DNA from: Rhizobium etli 8C-3
GTDB taxonomy: Bacteria > Pseudomonadota > Alphaproteobacteria > Rhizobiales > Rhizobiaceae
Direction of reading: 5' to 3'
Length of the DNA stretch: 64,000 bases
NCBI RefSeq assembly: GCF_001908375.1
Contig: NZ_CP017244.1
Span: 496,001 to 560,000, forward strand
Part shown: positions 8,791-17,211 of the stretch, one piece after another
Layout: every line of letters begins with the position of its first letter
How positions within the stretch are numbered: the stretch's first letter is position 1
Notes under the pieces: model-generated
Told to the model about the DNA's origin: nothing
Database searches by the model: none
The model's input: the letters and a program-made list of their open reading frames with translations, nothing else
Position numbers and translations under genes: made by a program

Positions 8791-10017
8791 ATGGCCTTCA
8801 ACACGCAACGGCTTCAATTTGCCGGTCATTCTGGCGCCACTTTAGCCGCCCGCCTCGACATGCCGAACGGGCCTTTACGCGCTTACGCACTTTTTGCGCA
8901 TTGCTTCACCTGCTCCAAGGATTTGGCCGCAGCTCGCCGCATCGCAGCGGAGCTTGCGCGCGAAGGAATCGCTGTCATGCGTTTTGATTTCACCGGTTTG
9001 GGATCGAGCGAAGGCGAATTTGCCTCGACAAATTTCTCCTCCAATGTTGCCGACTTGCTTGCGGCGGCCGACTATCTCCGAAAGCACTATCGGGCACCGT
9101 CTGTGCTGATTGGCCACTCGCTCGGTGGCGCAGCGGTGCTGGCCGTCGCCAGGAACATACCTGAAGTGCGCGCCGTTGCCACGATCGGTGCGCCAGCCGA
9201 TGTTGGTCACGTGTTGAAGAATCTCGGGACGAGCCTGGAGGCAATCGAAAAAAGTGGTGCGGCCGAAGTCGATCTCGCCGGGCGAAAGTTCCTTCTCAAA
9301 AAGCAATTTGTCGAGGATGCGCGAGCACACCGTCTCAAGGATGCGGTTGCGGGTCTGAAAAAGCCGCTCCTCATCCTTCACGCGCCGCTGGATGGGACGG
9401 TCGGAATAGAAAACGCCAACGAAATCTTCCTTTCGGCCAGACATCCCAAGAGCTTCATCTCACTGGACACGGCCGATCACCTGCTCACCGACCCTGAGGA
9501 CGCAACCTTCGCCGGACGAGTTATATCGGGATGGCTGACGCGTTATCTTGCTGCCGACACGCCGCAGGGCACCGGCGTAATCGAACATGTCCGCGTGACG
9601 GAAACGGGCGAAGGCAAGTTTCAGAATTCGGTTCAGGCGGGCAGCCACCGGCTTTTCGCAGATGAACCGGAAAGTCTGGGTGGGCTCGATTCCGGGCCGT
9701 CGCCCTATGATTTCCTGTCGATGGCGCTTGGCGCCTGCACCTCGATGACGCTGCGCATCTATGCCGATCACAAAAAGCTACCGCTCGGGCGCATCGGCGT
9801 TGACGTCTCGCATGCCAAGATTCATGTCAACGACTGCGCGGACTGCACCGAAGCGGAACGCAGCGGTAGCGGCAGGATTGATCGTTTCGAGCGCGTCATT
9901 TCCATCGAAGGCGAGGTCTCCGAGAAGCTTCGCGGCAAGATTGCTGAAATTGCCGACAAATGCCCGGTCCATCGCACACTCGAAGCCATGGCGACGATAA
10001 GAACCATCGTGAAATAA
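8791..10017 (+). CDS. Alpha/beta hydrolase-OsmC family fusion protein
   Basis: A 408-residue two-domain protein. Residues 1-260 form an alpha/beta hydrolase with a nucleophile elbow IGHSLGG (Ser110) and an oxyanion region FAHCFTCSKD. Residues 270-408 form an OsmC/Ohr-like domain with both redox cysteines visible, in ALGACTSMT and DKCPVH. OsmC proteins reduce organic peroxides. The hydrolase half may release or process acyl or sulfur esters; fused forms are known but little characterised. I start at ATG 8791 with CGGAG upstream, because the frame from 8758 adds a non-conserved leader. Position after msrBA fits a thiol/oxidative stress theme, although it has its own 5' gap of about 250 bases. 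Confidence 0.88.
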   Translation: MAFNTQRLQFAGHSGATLAARLDMPNGPLRAYALFAHCFTCSKDLAAARRIAAELAREGIAVMRFDFTGLGSSEGEFASTNFSSNVADLLAAADYLRKHYRAPSVLIGHSLGGAAVLAVARNIPEVRAVATIGAPADVGHVLKNLGTSLEAIEKSGAAEVDLAGRKFLLKKQFVEDARAHRLKDAVAGLKKPLLILHAPLDGTVGIENANEIFLSARHPKSFISLDTADHLLTDPEDATFAGRVISGWLTRYLAADTPQGTGVIEHVRVTETGEGKFQNSVQAGSHRLFADEPESLGGLDSGPSPYDFLSMALGACTSMTLRIYADHKKLPLGRIGVDVSHAKIHVNDCADCTEAERSGSGRIDRFERVISIEGEVSEKLRGKIAEIADKCPVHRTLEAMATIRTIVK

Positions 10018-10071
10018 AGAAGATCGGCGAGCCCCGACGAACCTGTCGTCGTCATCGACGGCGGCACCAGC

Positions 10072-10375
10072 GTGCTCGGCTTTTCGACAACCAGAGGGCA
10101 TGTTTGGACGTTGCAGATCGGTTGCTCTGCGCCAAGCTGTTGTCGAATTCCGGGCGAAGGTCGAGCTGGAGATAACTGGTCTTCGAAATCCCTGCTCCAT
10201 CGACGAGTTTCATCCGCGCCTTCTCAAGGCCGTGTTGGACAAGCGGTCGAACGGAAAGATCGTTCTGAGGGCAAGTGTCATGACGGTGGTGCTTAAAGAC
10301 GGCACCGTGCGCATTCGGGCGAACGGCATCAAGACAGAGCGGTCTCCGCCGGTTCTTTTTGTTGGAGAGGGTTGA
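10072..10375 (+). pseudogene. MOSC-domain protein remnant, frameshifted
   Basis: Two frames together resemble the C-terminal half of a MOSC-domain (molybdenum cofactor sulfurase C-terminal) protein. A TTRG segment near 10090 in one frame matches the family's NITTRG motif. After a frame change near 10130 come ELEITGLRNPCSIDEF, LLKAVLDK and a terminal VLKDGTVR segment. The family's N-terminal half, with its GDAHAG region, is absent. No start codon or ribosome site supports expression. The surrounding 10018-10533 region has no other gene I can support, apart from a ribosome site for the next gene at its end. Confidence 0.6.
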
Positions 10376-10533
10376 AGGAAGCACCGGTGCGGTGCGAACC
10401 TATCGGATGCTGCAAGCAAAGGACGCGGGATTGGCATCCACTCTTTTCCAATGACGTTCAGCCAGCTGGAACAATGGGCACATCTGAGAGTTTGATTGCC
10501 ACTTCACGAACTCGTGAAAAAAGGAAGACTCCT

Positions 10534-11439
10534 ATGACCGAACCCGCTTCTTCCGTGGCGCACATTCATACGCGCGACGATAACCCCTATCTCAACGCAG
10601 CCGTCAACAAGGTCTCCTGGGGCGCCGTGTTCGCCGGCGTCGTAGTGGCACTTGTGGTTCAGCTCCTGCTCAACCTCCTGGGTGCCGGTCTCGGCGCTGC
10701 CGTCATCGATCCGGATTCGAGCGATAATCCCAGTGCGACAACGCTCTCGGTCAGTACGGCAATCTGGTTCGTGGTCAGCGGCCTGATCGCCTCCTTCGCC
10801 GGCGGCTACATTGCCAGCCGGTTGTCCGGACGCCCGCTCCGTTCAACGGGATCTCTCCATGGCGTCACGTCGTGGGCTGTCACGACGCTGGTCGTCGTCT
10901 ATCTTTTGACCACATCGGTGGGCGCGCTCGTCGGTGGCGTCTTCTCTGGTTTGGGCGGCATCGTCTCCAGTGCCGGATCCACAGTGGCCACGGCCGCCAC
11001 GACAGCAGCTCCTGCACTTGCGAGGGCCACCGATCCAATGGCCGGCGTCGAGCAGAGCATCCGAGAGGCAAGTGGCGGCAACGATCCAGCAGCGCTTCGC
11101 GATGCCGCAGTCGCCTCCGTGCGCGCAGTTCTGACGGGCGACCAAGCCAAAGCAGAAGAAGCACGCAATCGCGCTGCTGACGCCATCGCCCGAGCTCAGA
11201 ACATTCCTGTCGACCAGGCCAAGCAGCAGGTCGCTCAGTACGAGCAGCAGTACAAGGACGCCGTTGCTGAGGCGAAGCAGCAGGCGACCGAGGCCGCTGA
11301 AACCGCAGCGACAGCGTTCTCGGCGGGAGCGATCCTGGCATTCATCGCTCTAGCCCTAGGTGCTATTGCGGCTTGGATCGGCGGCGCCGTCGGCACGACA
11401 CACGTTCTGCGGGACGAAGACGTCTACGTGACGCGTTGA
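10534..11439 (+). CDS. Multi-pass membrane protein with Ala-rich loop, unknown function
   Basis: A 301-residue protein. A short polar N-terminus is followed by a hydrophobic segment (about 22-50), a second (70-95), a third (115-145), an Ala/Gln-rich helical loop (150-255) likely to form a coiled coil, and a last hydrophobic pair of segments (265-292). Such proteins occur in rhizobia near stress genes and are often annotated only as membrane proteins. ATG 10534 has AAGGAAG upstream; the longer frame from 10372 runs back through the MOSC remnant region and is rejected. The loop may face the periplasm or cytoplasm; topology is not certain. No enzymatic motif is visible. Confidence 0.75.
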   Translation: MTEPASSVAHIHTRDDNPYLNAAVNKVSWGAVFAGVVVALVVQLLLNLLGAGLGAAVIDPDSSDNPSATTLSVSTAIWFVVSGLIASFAGGYIASRLSGRPLRSTGSLHGVTSWAVTTLVVVYLLTTSVGALVGGVFSGLGGIVSSAGSTVATAATTAAPALARATDPMAGVEQSIREASGGNDPAALRDAAVASVRAVLTGDQAKAEEARNRAADAIARAQNIPVDQAKQQVAQYEQQYKDAVAEAKQQATEAAETAATAFSAGAILAFIALALGAIAAWIGGAVGTTHVLRDEDVYVTR

Positions 11440-11667
11440 ACATTAGCCCCGTAGCCAGACCTCGGGCGGTCCATTTGAAAGCGCCATCTTACGAGGGCCA
11501 ATAGACGCTCATGGGCCGGGGACCTGCACGCTCCTATTGCCTTTGCATACGTGGTCTTGCCTGGGAGCTAAGGATCACCTTGAGCGCTCTGCCGGCCCGG
11601 TTCTGCGAGTTCGGGAGTGCGGAACTGTTGGGTGCCGCGATCGTTGTTCTCAGTCATGGAGGACGCA

Positions 11668-12120
11668 ATGTCGAACATTTCGAAGACAGGTACCGACGAG
11701 ATCAACACTGCAATCAGCCCGACCACGTTTGGTCGCTCGGTCGAAAGCCAGGCGCAAATTGCTGACGCGGCCGCGCAGAGCGCGCCCGGCAGCGCAGACG
11801 AGCCACTCAACATCTACCGTCTCGAGCCGATCGCCGCGCCAAATGATCCAAGATGGGCCAACTCTCCAGGACATGGAGTTGTCGTAGTGGCGGCGAGGAC
11901 GCCAGGCGATGCACGGATCATGGCGGCCAGTCGAGAGCTGGACTTCATGGAGGTCGATGCAGCGCCCGCAGAAGACGTGACGACAGCGAATGCGAGCGCT
12001 TTTCGGGACGACAAGCTTTACACCGTAATCGAGATCGACCGTGATCGTACCGACGTCGCGCGCGGCATCCTTGATGGCGACGTCTCGGTCGATACGATCC
12101 GGCCAGTGGAGCCGGACTGA
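11668..12120 (+). CDS. Hypothetical protein, about 150 residues
   Basis: A 150-residue soluble protein of unknown function starting at ATG 11668 with a GGAGG site seven bases upstream. The N-terminal 50 residues are Ala/Thr-rich and probably disordered. The rest alternates charged and hydrophobic stretches (GVVVVAARTPGDARIMAA, LYTVIEIDRDR), consistent with a small alpha/beta domain. No catalytic motif is recognised. It follows the membrane protein on the same strand after 228 bases, so it is probably a separate unit. Confidence 0.65.
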   Translation: MSNISKTGTDEINTAISPTTFGRSVESQAQIADAAAQSAPGSADEPLNIYRLEPIAAPNDPRWANSPGHGVVVVAARTPGDARIMAASRELDFMEVDAAPAEDVTTANASAFRDDKLYTVIEIDRDRTDVARGILDGDVSVDTIRPVEPD

Positions 12121-12339
12121 CGCGCTCCTTCCTCACTGACATATGGTGATTACTTCAATTACCTCCCGTGTCGACGGCGTGACGGCGTGAAGTCGGCAGT
12201 GTTGCCTCGAACGCAATTCGGTGAGCGCATGAGATCAGTTTGAAATGGAAACGGCCGTTTTCCGATTGCGCTGTCAGCTTTCTACCCGATTGCCGTCGGC
12301 TGCACCGCGCTGTTGCGAAACAAGTCAATCGCCGGCTCT

Positions 12340-13224
12340 TCAGATAGAACTGACGCTCAGTGCAATGCCGTTGAGTGCATCAAGCGCATCATTCGGCAGA
12401 TCGAGTTCCGCCACCGCGAGGTTCTCTCGCAGATGCGCAACCGAAGAGGTACCAGGAATCAGTAGGAGGTTCGGTGCCCGACGAAGAAGCCAGGCCAGAG
12501 CCACCTGCAATGGCGTGGCGCCGAGGCGTTGAGCGGCGTCGGACAAGATAGACGACTGCAGCCGATTGAACCCGCCGAGCGGAAAAAACGGCACATAGGC
12601 GATGCCGTCGCCGGCAAGATTGTCAATCAGCGCCTCGTCCCTCCGATGCGCTAGATTGTATTGGTTCTGCACGCAAACGACTTTGGCGATCCGGCGCCCT
12701 TCTACGACTTGACTGACGGTGACGTTGCTAAGCCCTATATGTCGCACCAGGCCCTGTCGCTGGAGTTCGGCCAAGGCGGTGAGCGGCGCCTCGATTGATC
12801 CCTCGGCCGGGCCATGGGGGTCGAACATGATCCGAAGGTTGACGACATCCAGCGTGTCGAGACCGAGGTTTCGCAAATTGTCATGCACGGCCTGGGTCAG
12901 TTCTTGCGGCGACAGGGCCGGGAGCCATGATCCATTCTCGCCGCGCCGAGCGCCGATCTTGGTGACGATGACGAGACCGTCGCCATAGGGCGCGAGTGCT
13001 TCGCGGATCAGCTGGTTGGTCACGTGTGGACCGTAAAAGTCGCTGGTATCGATGTGATTGACCCCGCGCTCGACCGCCTCGCGCAACACGGCCAATGCCG
13101 CGTCACGATTTTTGGGCGGACCGAACACGCCAGGCCCTGCAAGTTGCATGGCGCCATAGCCGATGCGCCGCACGGTGCGGTCGCCGAGGACGTAGGTTTC
13201 GGATTGGTTTTCGGTACTGGTCAT
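12340..13224 (-). CDS. Aldo/keto reductase
   Basis: A 294-residue NADPH-dependent aldo/keto reductase with a (beta/alpha)8 barrel. Catalytic residues are visible as HIDTSDFYG (Asp, Tyr) and VTKIG (Lys). The IGLSNVT segment and the C-terminal LLIPGTSSVAHLREN cofactor-binding segment are also clear. The usual catalytic His position is occupied by NLRIM instead of the common LH pair, as in some bacterial branches. ATG 13224 has AAGGGGAAG upstream. It is transcribed divergently from a LysR gene 93 bases away, the classic regulator-target layout. Substrate unknown. Confidence 0.9.
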   Translation of the reverse strand: MTSTENQSETYVLGDRTVRRIGYGAMQLAGPGVFGPPKNRDAALAVLREAVERGVNHIDTSDFYGPHVTNQLIREALAPYGDGLVIVTKIGARRGENGSWLPALSPQELTQAVHDNLRNLGLDTLDVVNLRIMFDPHGPAEGSIEAPLTALAELQRQGLVRHIGLSNVTVSQVVEGRRIAKVVCVQNQYNLAHRRDEALIDNLAGDGIAYVPFFPLGGFNRLQSSILSDAAQRLGATPLQVALAWLLRRAPNLLLIPGTSSVAHLRENLAVAELDLPNDALDALNGIALSVSSI

Positions 13225-13265
13225 GTTTCTTCCCCTTTCTGACGGGGCTTAGATAGTCGTTGGTC

Positions 13266-13284
13266 ATCCGTGCGATAACCGGAT
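13266..13284. promoter_or_regulatory. LysR-type box between the reductase and its regulator
   Basis: ATCCG and CGGAT are separated by nine bases in the 93-base divergent gap, matching the interrupted dyad (T-N11-A) usual for LysR regulators. Assignment is by position. Confidence 0.5.
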
Positions 13285-13317
13285 ACAATCCGCACAGGCT
13301 GTACGGAGAAGCGAACA

Positions 13318-14229
13318 GTGAGTGTCGATCTAGGCGATCTGAGTGCTTTCGTGGCGGTGGCGCGCGCCAAGGGCTTTCGCGACGCAGCGCGCGCAGGCAA
13401 AGCAAGCGCGTCGGGCTTGAGCGAGGCGGTCCGCCGCCTTGAGGCGCGGCTCGGCGTCAGGCTGCTCAACCGAACGACACGCAGCGTCGTGTTGACCGAA
13501 GCTGGTCATGGCCTGCTGGAGCGGCTCGGCCCGGCGCTGAGCGAGGTGGAGTCTGCTCTCGACGTCGTGAACGGCTTTCGCGAGCGGCCTGCGGGTTCGT
13601 TGCGCCTGAACGTGCCGGTCAGCGCGGCGCGGCTGGTGCTGCCCAACATCGTTCCGCCATTTCTTGCAGCCTATCCTGGGATCCGGCTGGAGGTGATCGC
13701 CGAGGAAAGCTTCGTCGACGTATTGGCGGCCGGATGCGATGCCGGTATCCGCTACGAGGAGCGGCTGGAGCAGGATATGATCGCGGTGCCGATCGGACCT
13801 CGTGTCCAGCGGTTCGCCACCGCTGCTTCTCCGGCTTATCTTGATCGCCATGGGCGCCCCGATCATCCTGTCGACCTGCTGCGCCATGCCTGTCTACGCG
13901 GTCGCTTTACGAGCGGTGCGATGATGACGCCGTGGGAGTTCGAACGCGAAGGCGAGGTCGTGCGGGTCGATCCGGAAGGTCCTTTGACGGTAGGGATTGG
14001 CGGAGCCGTCGATCTTGCCGTTGATGCGGCGATAGCCGGCGTCGGCATTGTGGGGCTGTTCGAGGACTGGCTCAGGCCCTATTTCAGTAGCGGCGCCCTC
14101 GAACCGATCCTCGAACCCTGGTGGCAGGCCTTCACTGGGCCGTTTCTCTATTATTCCGGACGGCGCCTCGTGCCCGCGCCGCTGCGTGCATTCATCGATT
14201 TCATCAGGGCATCGGCTGACCAGCGCTGA
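13318..14229 (+). CDS. LysR-family regulator, divergent from aldo/keto reductase
   Basis: A 303-residue LysR regulator. The N-terminal winged helix covers residues 1-60 (FRDAARAGKASASGLSEAVR, RLGVRLLNRTTRSV), followed by a linker helix and an effector-binding domain with the EVIAEES segment. It starts with GTG at 13318. The RLGVRLLNRTTRSV and VLTEAG segments place it with the CrgA/DsdC-like group common next to aldo/keto reductases. It probably controls the neighbouring reductase and itself through the dyad in the shared gap. Confidence 0.88.
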   Translation: MSVDLGDLSAFVAVARAKGFRDAARAGKASASGLSEAVRRLEARLGVRLLNRTTRSVVLTEAGHGLLERLGPALSEVESALDVVNGFRERPAGSLRLNVPVSAARLVLPNIVPPFLAAYPGIRLEVIAEESFVDVLAAGCDAGIRYEERLEQDMIAVPIGPRVQRFATAASPAYLDRHGRPDHPVDLLRHACLRGRFTSGAMMTPWEFEREGEVVRVDPEGPLTVGIGGAVDLAVDAAIAGVGIVGLFEDWLRPYFSSGALEPILEPWWQAFTGPFLYYSGRRLVPAPLRAFIDFIRASADQR

Positions 14230-14412
14230 CCTTTGACGCCATCTTACGAGATTGCCGGCTGATACTATGCCCGGCCCGTCTTGGATTTGCCTGCTGTAGA
14301 TCCATACGCCGGCCGGCAGTGTGGAGCTTGGACCAATGACCCCGCGCTGCTCACTTTAGACGGCCAAGAAACGACACCAGCCGTCACAGTGTCTCTCGGC
14401 AAAGGTGGAGGC

Positions 14413-14916
14413 TCAACGTCGCCGCAATTCCAGTTGAGTGGTGACAATCGACTTCCCAGATGCCGGATCTCGGTCGATCGTTCGAATTCGAAGACCGTCC
14501 TCGCCCACCTTCTCGATCGTCATCTTCGCTTGGCGATCCCCATAGATCTTGTTGGCCCAGGTAACATCCAGTTTAATCGTATTCCCGTCTCGGCTGCCCA
14601 CGAGTTTGGACGGTTTGCCAGACGCTCCGACATAAATACCGGAATATGCTTCTCCAGACGCCTTGACTTTGGCGGTAAAGCTGCGCGTGACAACGGCGAA
14701 TGCTCGGCACGAGCCGTTCATCGAGAAGCTGGACAAATTGGCATCGGATTGCATTTTGCACGAGACATCAACCTTGCTTCCGCCGAGCTTTGTCAGGACC
14801 GCTCCACCGCCCGTCCACTGCCCTTCGATCGACTTCAAGAAGTCTTCTTCAGAAGCGGACGCGTTCGAAAAAAGACAGGTGGCACAAGTAAGGGCGATGG
14901 CGGGAAAAACTCGCAT
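14413..14916 (-). CDS. Secreted hypothetical protein, about 167 residues
   Basis: From ATG 14916, a 167-residue protein has a Sec signal (residues 1-22, ending NASAS) and a beta-rich mature part. The SIEGQWTGGG segment near residue 30 and repeated KVKASGEAYSGIYVG-type strands suggest a lipocalin-like or small barrel fold. Two cysteines, in VSCKMQ and GSCRAF, could form a disulfide. A longer frame from 14952 is possible but spoils the signal peptide. No enzymatic residues are recognised. It is convergent with the LysR gene upstream of it and probably monocistronic. Confidence 0.7.
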   Translation of the reverse strand: MRVFPAIALTCATCLFSNASASEEDFLKSIEGQWTGGGAVLTKLGGSKVDVSCKMQSDANLSSFSMNGSCRAFAVVTRSFTAKVKASGEAYSGIYVGASGKPSKLVGSRDGNTIKLDVTWANKIYGDRQAKMTIEKVGEDGLRIRTIDRDPASGKSIVTTQLELRRR

Positions 14917-15065
14917 GGCGGCAGAATCCTGATGTTTGAAAATGACGAACATCCGAACGACCAGCTTGTTCCACTCGTCGCCACAGGCAGCTTTTAATCA
15001 CGCTGAAGCAGGACGTCTTTCTCGGCAATTCAAACGGGGCGGCTTGCCTGCCATTTTTGAGTAAA

Positions 15066-15118
15066 GCTCAGGACTCACTGCTTGAAACCAGAAGATGACG
15101 GTTGCAGCGATGCAGATC
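15066..15118 (-). repeat. Terminal fragment of a second IS5-family element
   Basis: This stretch matches the left end of the larger IS remnant at 15677-15729 at roughly three quarters of positions. Read leftward it encodes ICIAATVIFWF, the C-terminal tail of an IS427-group transposase. It is a separate, diverged copy in the same orientation, so the deaminase gene lies between two IS remnants. Confidence 0.6.
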
Positions 15119-15202
15119 ACCGATCTTCAATCTGATTTGCAATCCTTGGAAATCCCTTCGATCCGAGGGAAGATCATCCCGCTCTAGCTCTTGGGGGTTC
15201 TC

Positions 15203-15676
15203 ATGGAAAATCACGAGCCGTTTCTGCGCGAGGCGATTGCGCTCTCGAAATCGGCGATGGCAAACGGCGACGAACCGTTTGGCTCGGTACTGGTAAAGGA
15301 CGGCGAAGTCATCCTACGCGCCGAAAATAGCGTCTTCACCGGCCACGATATGACAAATCACGCCGAGATGAACCTGGTTAAACAGGCGGCGCAGCATTAC
15401 GACCCTGCTTTTCTCGCTGACTGCACGCTCTACACCAGCACTGAGCCGTGCGCGATGTGCTCCGGGGCGATCTACTGGTCGGGTATCGGGCGGATGGTGT
15501 TTGCGTGCTCCGAAACGCGGCTTGGCGAGATTGCTGGGATCGGGTTGAACGTGCCTAGCCGGGCGGTGTTGCAGACCGGTGCGCGTGCCGTCACCGTGGT
15601 TGGCCCGACGAACCTCGAAGACGAAGCCGCCGAAGTCCACCAGGAATTCTGGCCGAAGCATCTGGGCAAGGTTTAG
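15203..15676 (+). CDS. Nucleoside/guanine deaminase, CDA superfamily
   Basis: A 157-residue zinc deaminase. The zinc-binding and proton-shuttle motif HAEMN (His53, Glu55) and the second motif TSTEPCAMCSGA (Cys83, Cys86) are complete, as in guanine, cytosine and tRNA-adenosine deaminases. Small proteins of this exact layout often act on guanine, cytosine or related bases. ATG 15203 is preceded by GGGGG, a modest ribosome site. Its TAG stop sits exactly at the junction with the IS element, which has inserted into the stop codon without shortening the protein. Confidence 0.88.
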   Translation: MENHEPFLREAIALSKSAMANGDEPFGSVLVKDGEVILRAENSVFTGHDMTNHAEMNLVKQAAQHYDPAFLADCTLYTSTEPCAMCSGAIYWSGIGRMVFACSETRLGEIAGIGLNVPSRAVLQTGARAVTVVGPTNLEDEAAEVHQEFWPKHLGKV

Positions 15677-16382
15677 GCTCAGGGCTCATTGATCAGAGCC
15701 AGAAGATGACGGCGGCTGCGATGCAGATGGTGTGGGCGCATCTGTCGTAGCGGGTGGCGATGCGCTGCCAGTCCTTGAGCTTTGCAAACAGGTTCTCGAC
15801 CTTGTAGCGTTGACGATAGAGGGCGGTGTCGTAGGCGTATGGAACTTTTTCGGCTTCGGCTCGACGGGATGCACGCTTCGATGCCCCTGGCTTCGAGTTC
15901 CTCTCGGAACCAGGCGCTGTCATTGCCGCGATCGGCGATCGGCTGAGAGGCCGGTGGGAGCGCGCCGAGCACGATACCGACGCCCTTGTGGTCGCTCATC
16001 TGGCCTTCCCACAGGAGCAGGATGCTCGGCCCTGCCTTTCGCCGTCACAAACGATGTGAAGCTTCGAGTTCAGACCGTTCACCCCATACGGATAGGGAAG
16101 ATCGTTTTTTAAGGGGCTCTCCGCGGTGTGGTAGGCCCTCAGATGCGTCGCGTCGATCATGATACGCCTCGGGTCTCAGACCTTTGCCGGCGAGCCCGGC
16201 GAAGATGCGGTCGAACACCCATCCGGCTCCAGTGGATGAAGCGGTTATAGAGCGTCTTATGCGGACCGTAGCCAGTCGGCGAGTCCTTCCACTGCAGTCA
16301 ATTGCGGATCACATAGACGATGCCACTGACGACTCGCCGGTCATCAACCGCTTCATCAATGGGAGTTATTAGGTCCTGAACC
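15676..16382 (-). mobile_element. Degenerate IS5-family (IS427 group) element
   Basis: About 707 bases with imperfect terminal inverted repeats: GGCTCAGGGCTCATT at the left and, on the other strand, GGTTCAGGACCTAAT at the right. A TA dinucleotide flanks both ends, fitting the 2-bp TA target duplication of this group. It is shorter than the roughly 830-900 bp of intact relatives, and its transposase is broken. Removing it and one TA restores a TAG stop for the deaminase gene, so insertion was precise. Confidence 0.75.
15693..16372 (-). pseudogene. IS427-group transposase, multiply frameshifted
   Basis: Read leftward, pieces of one IS5-family transposase appear in different frames: DDRRVVSGIVYVIRN, then an in-frame TGA stop, then KDSPTGYGPHKTLYNRF, GVFDRIFAGLAGKG, IDATHLRAYHTAES, GLNSKLHIV, QMSDHKGVGIVLGALPPAS with IADRGNDSAWFREEL, and finally RYKVENLFAKLKDWQRIATRYDRCAHT. 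At least three frameshifts and one nonsense codon separate them, so it cannot make transposase unless another copy acts in trans. Confidence 0.85.
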
Positions 16383-16436
16383 TAGCGCCGTAAGGTTCCC
16401 CTCTGGGCTTTCATGATTGGCTGTTCAGCGGCAATA

Positions 16437-16829
16437 TCAGGGACGACTAAAGGGTTTGCCTTCTTCATCCTTGAGGTTCAGACGCTCGACCAATTCTTCG
16501 GCATCCTCTTCGGTGAGCATATCCATGACCACTCCATCGATTACGACCGCCTGGCCGGTCACTGCATCGACAACCGCCCAATAGTTGTCGAGGTTCTTGC
16601 GACGGCTATAGCGCCCACTTGCCATGAGGTGCGTCTTTGGGTGCTGGTGCCCGGCCTCGGCCCTTCTTTTTTCTTCTGCATTAAGGATGATCATCAGGTC
16701 AGTCGCGACGTCATGAGGCAACCGATTGAGAATCGTCCCGTGCATCTCTGCCGTTCTTCCCTCGTGGTAGTCGATGACATGCCACGTGCCGTCAGAATTC
16801 TCCTCTAAACCGTACCGCTTGTAGACCAT
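16437..16829 (-). CDS. Hypothetical protein, about 130 residues
   Basis: From ATG 16829 (GAGG upstream) a 130-residue soluble protein of unknown function. The sequence looks like a folded small domain rather than a chance frame: a GTWHVIDYHEGRTAEMHG strand pair, a helix rich in Ala/Glu/Lys, then DNYWAVVDAVTGQAVVIDG with aromatic and acidic residues, and a Glu-rich C-terminal helix (LTEEDAEELVERLNL). It lies 54 bases beyond the right end of the IS element. No motif gives a function. Confidence 0.6.
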   Translation of the reverse strand: MVYKRYGLEENSDGTWHVIDYHEGRTAEMHGTILNRLPHDVATDLMIILNAEEKRRAEAGHQHPKTHLMASGRYSRRKNLDNYWAVVDAVTGQAVVIDGVVMDMLTEEDAEELVERLNLKDEEGKPFSRP

Positions 16830-17143
16830 GGTCGCCTCAGAGTTGACTTTAATACACCTAACGTCGACCTGGAGCGTTTGTTGCAAACCTCGAGCGATTG
16901 GCCGGATGTGCAGCTTCCTCGCACCGTCCTAAAGGTGCGGCCCGGCGATCTGCAAAAGGGTAGCAAGCCGCTTGCGGAGCGGGAATGCGAGCATTTTCCT
17001 CGACATCAACCTCTTCCTCGACGCCAGCGTCCGGGTTTTCCATGTCTGCTTGGCCGCGGCAGGCAATGCGCCTCGGTCCCCATCCGTTTGAGCGATGGGT
17101 CCACGAACTTGCCGGCCCACTCAGCACTGCCAGTCACCATTCT

Positions 17144-17179
17144 CCAAAACGTTTTGGCTTGATACCCAAAACGTTTTGG
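17144..17179. promoter_or_regulatory. Twin 14-bp palindromes, LacI-family operators
   Basis: CCAAAACGTTTTGG occurs perfectly at 17144-17157 and again at 17166-17179, centres 22 bases apart (two helical turns). The central CG and the AAAACGTTTT core are typical of LacI/GalR-family operators. They lie 33 bases before the regulator start and upstream of the whole ABC operon. Confidence 0.8.
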
Positions 17180-17211
17180 TTCATATTGAACTCATGTGTG
17201 GGAGGTACAGG

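Noticed and set aside
11482..14250. CGCCATCTTACGAG occurs at 11482-11495 and 14237-14250
   Set aside because: A 14-base match is expected by chance in 64 kb, flanks do not match and no structure is present.
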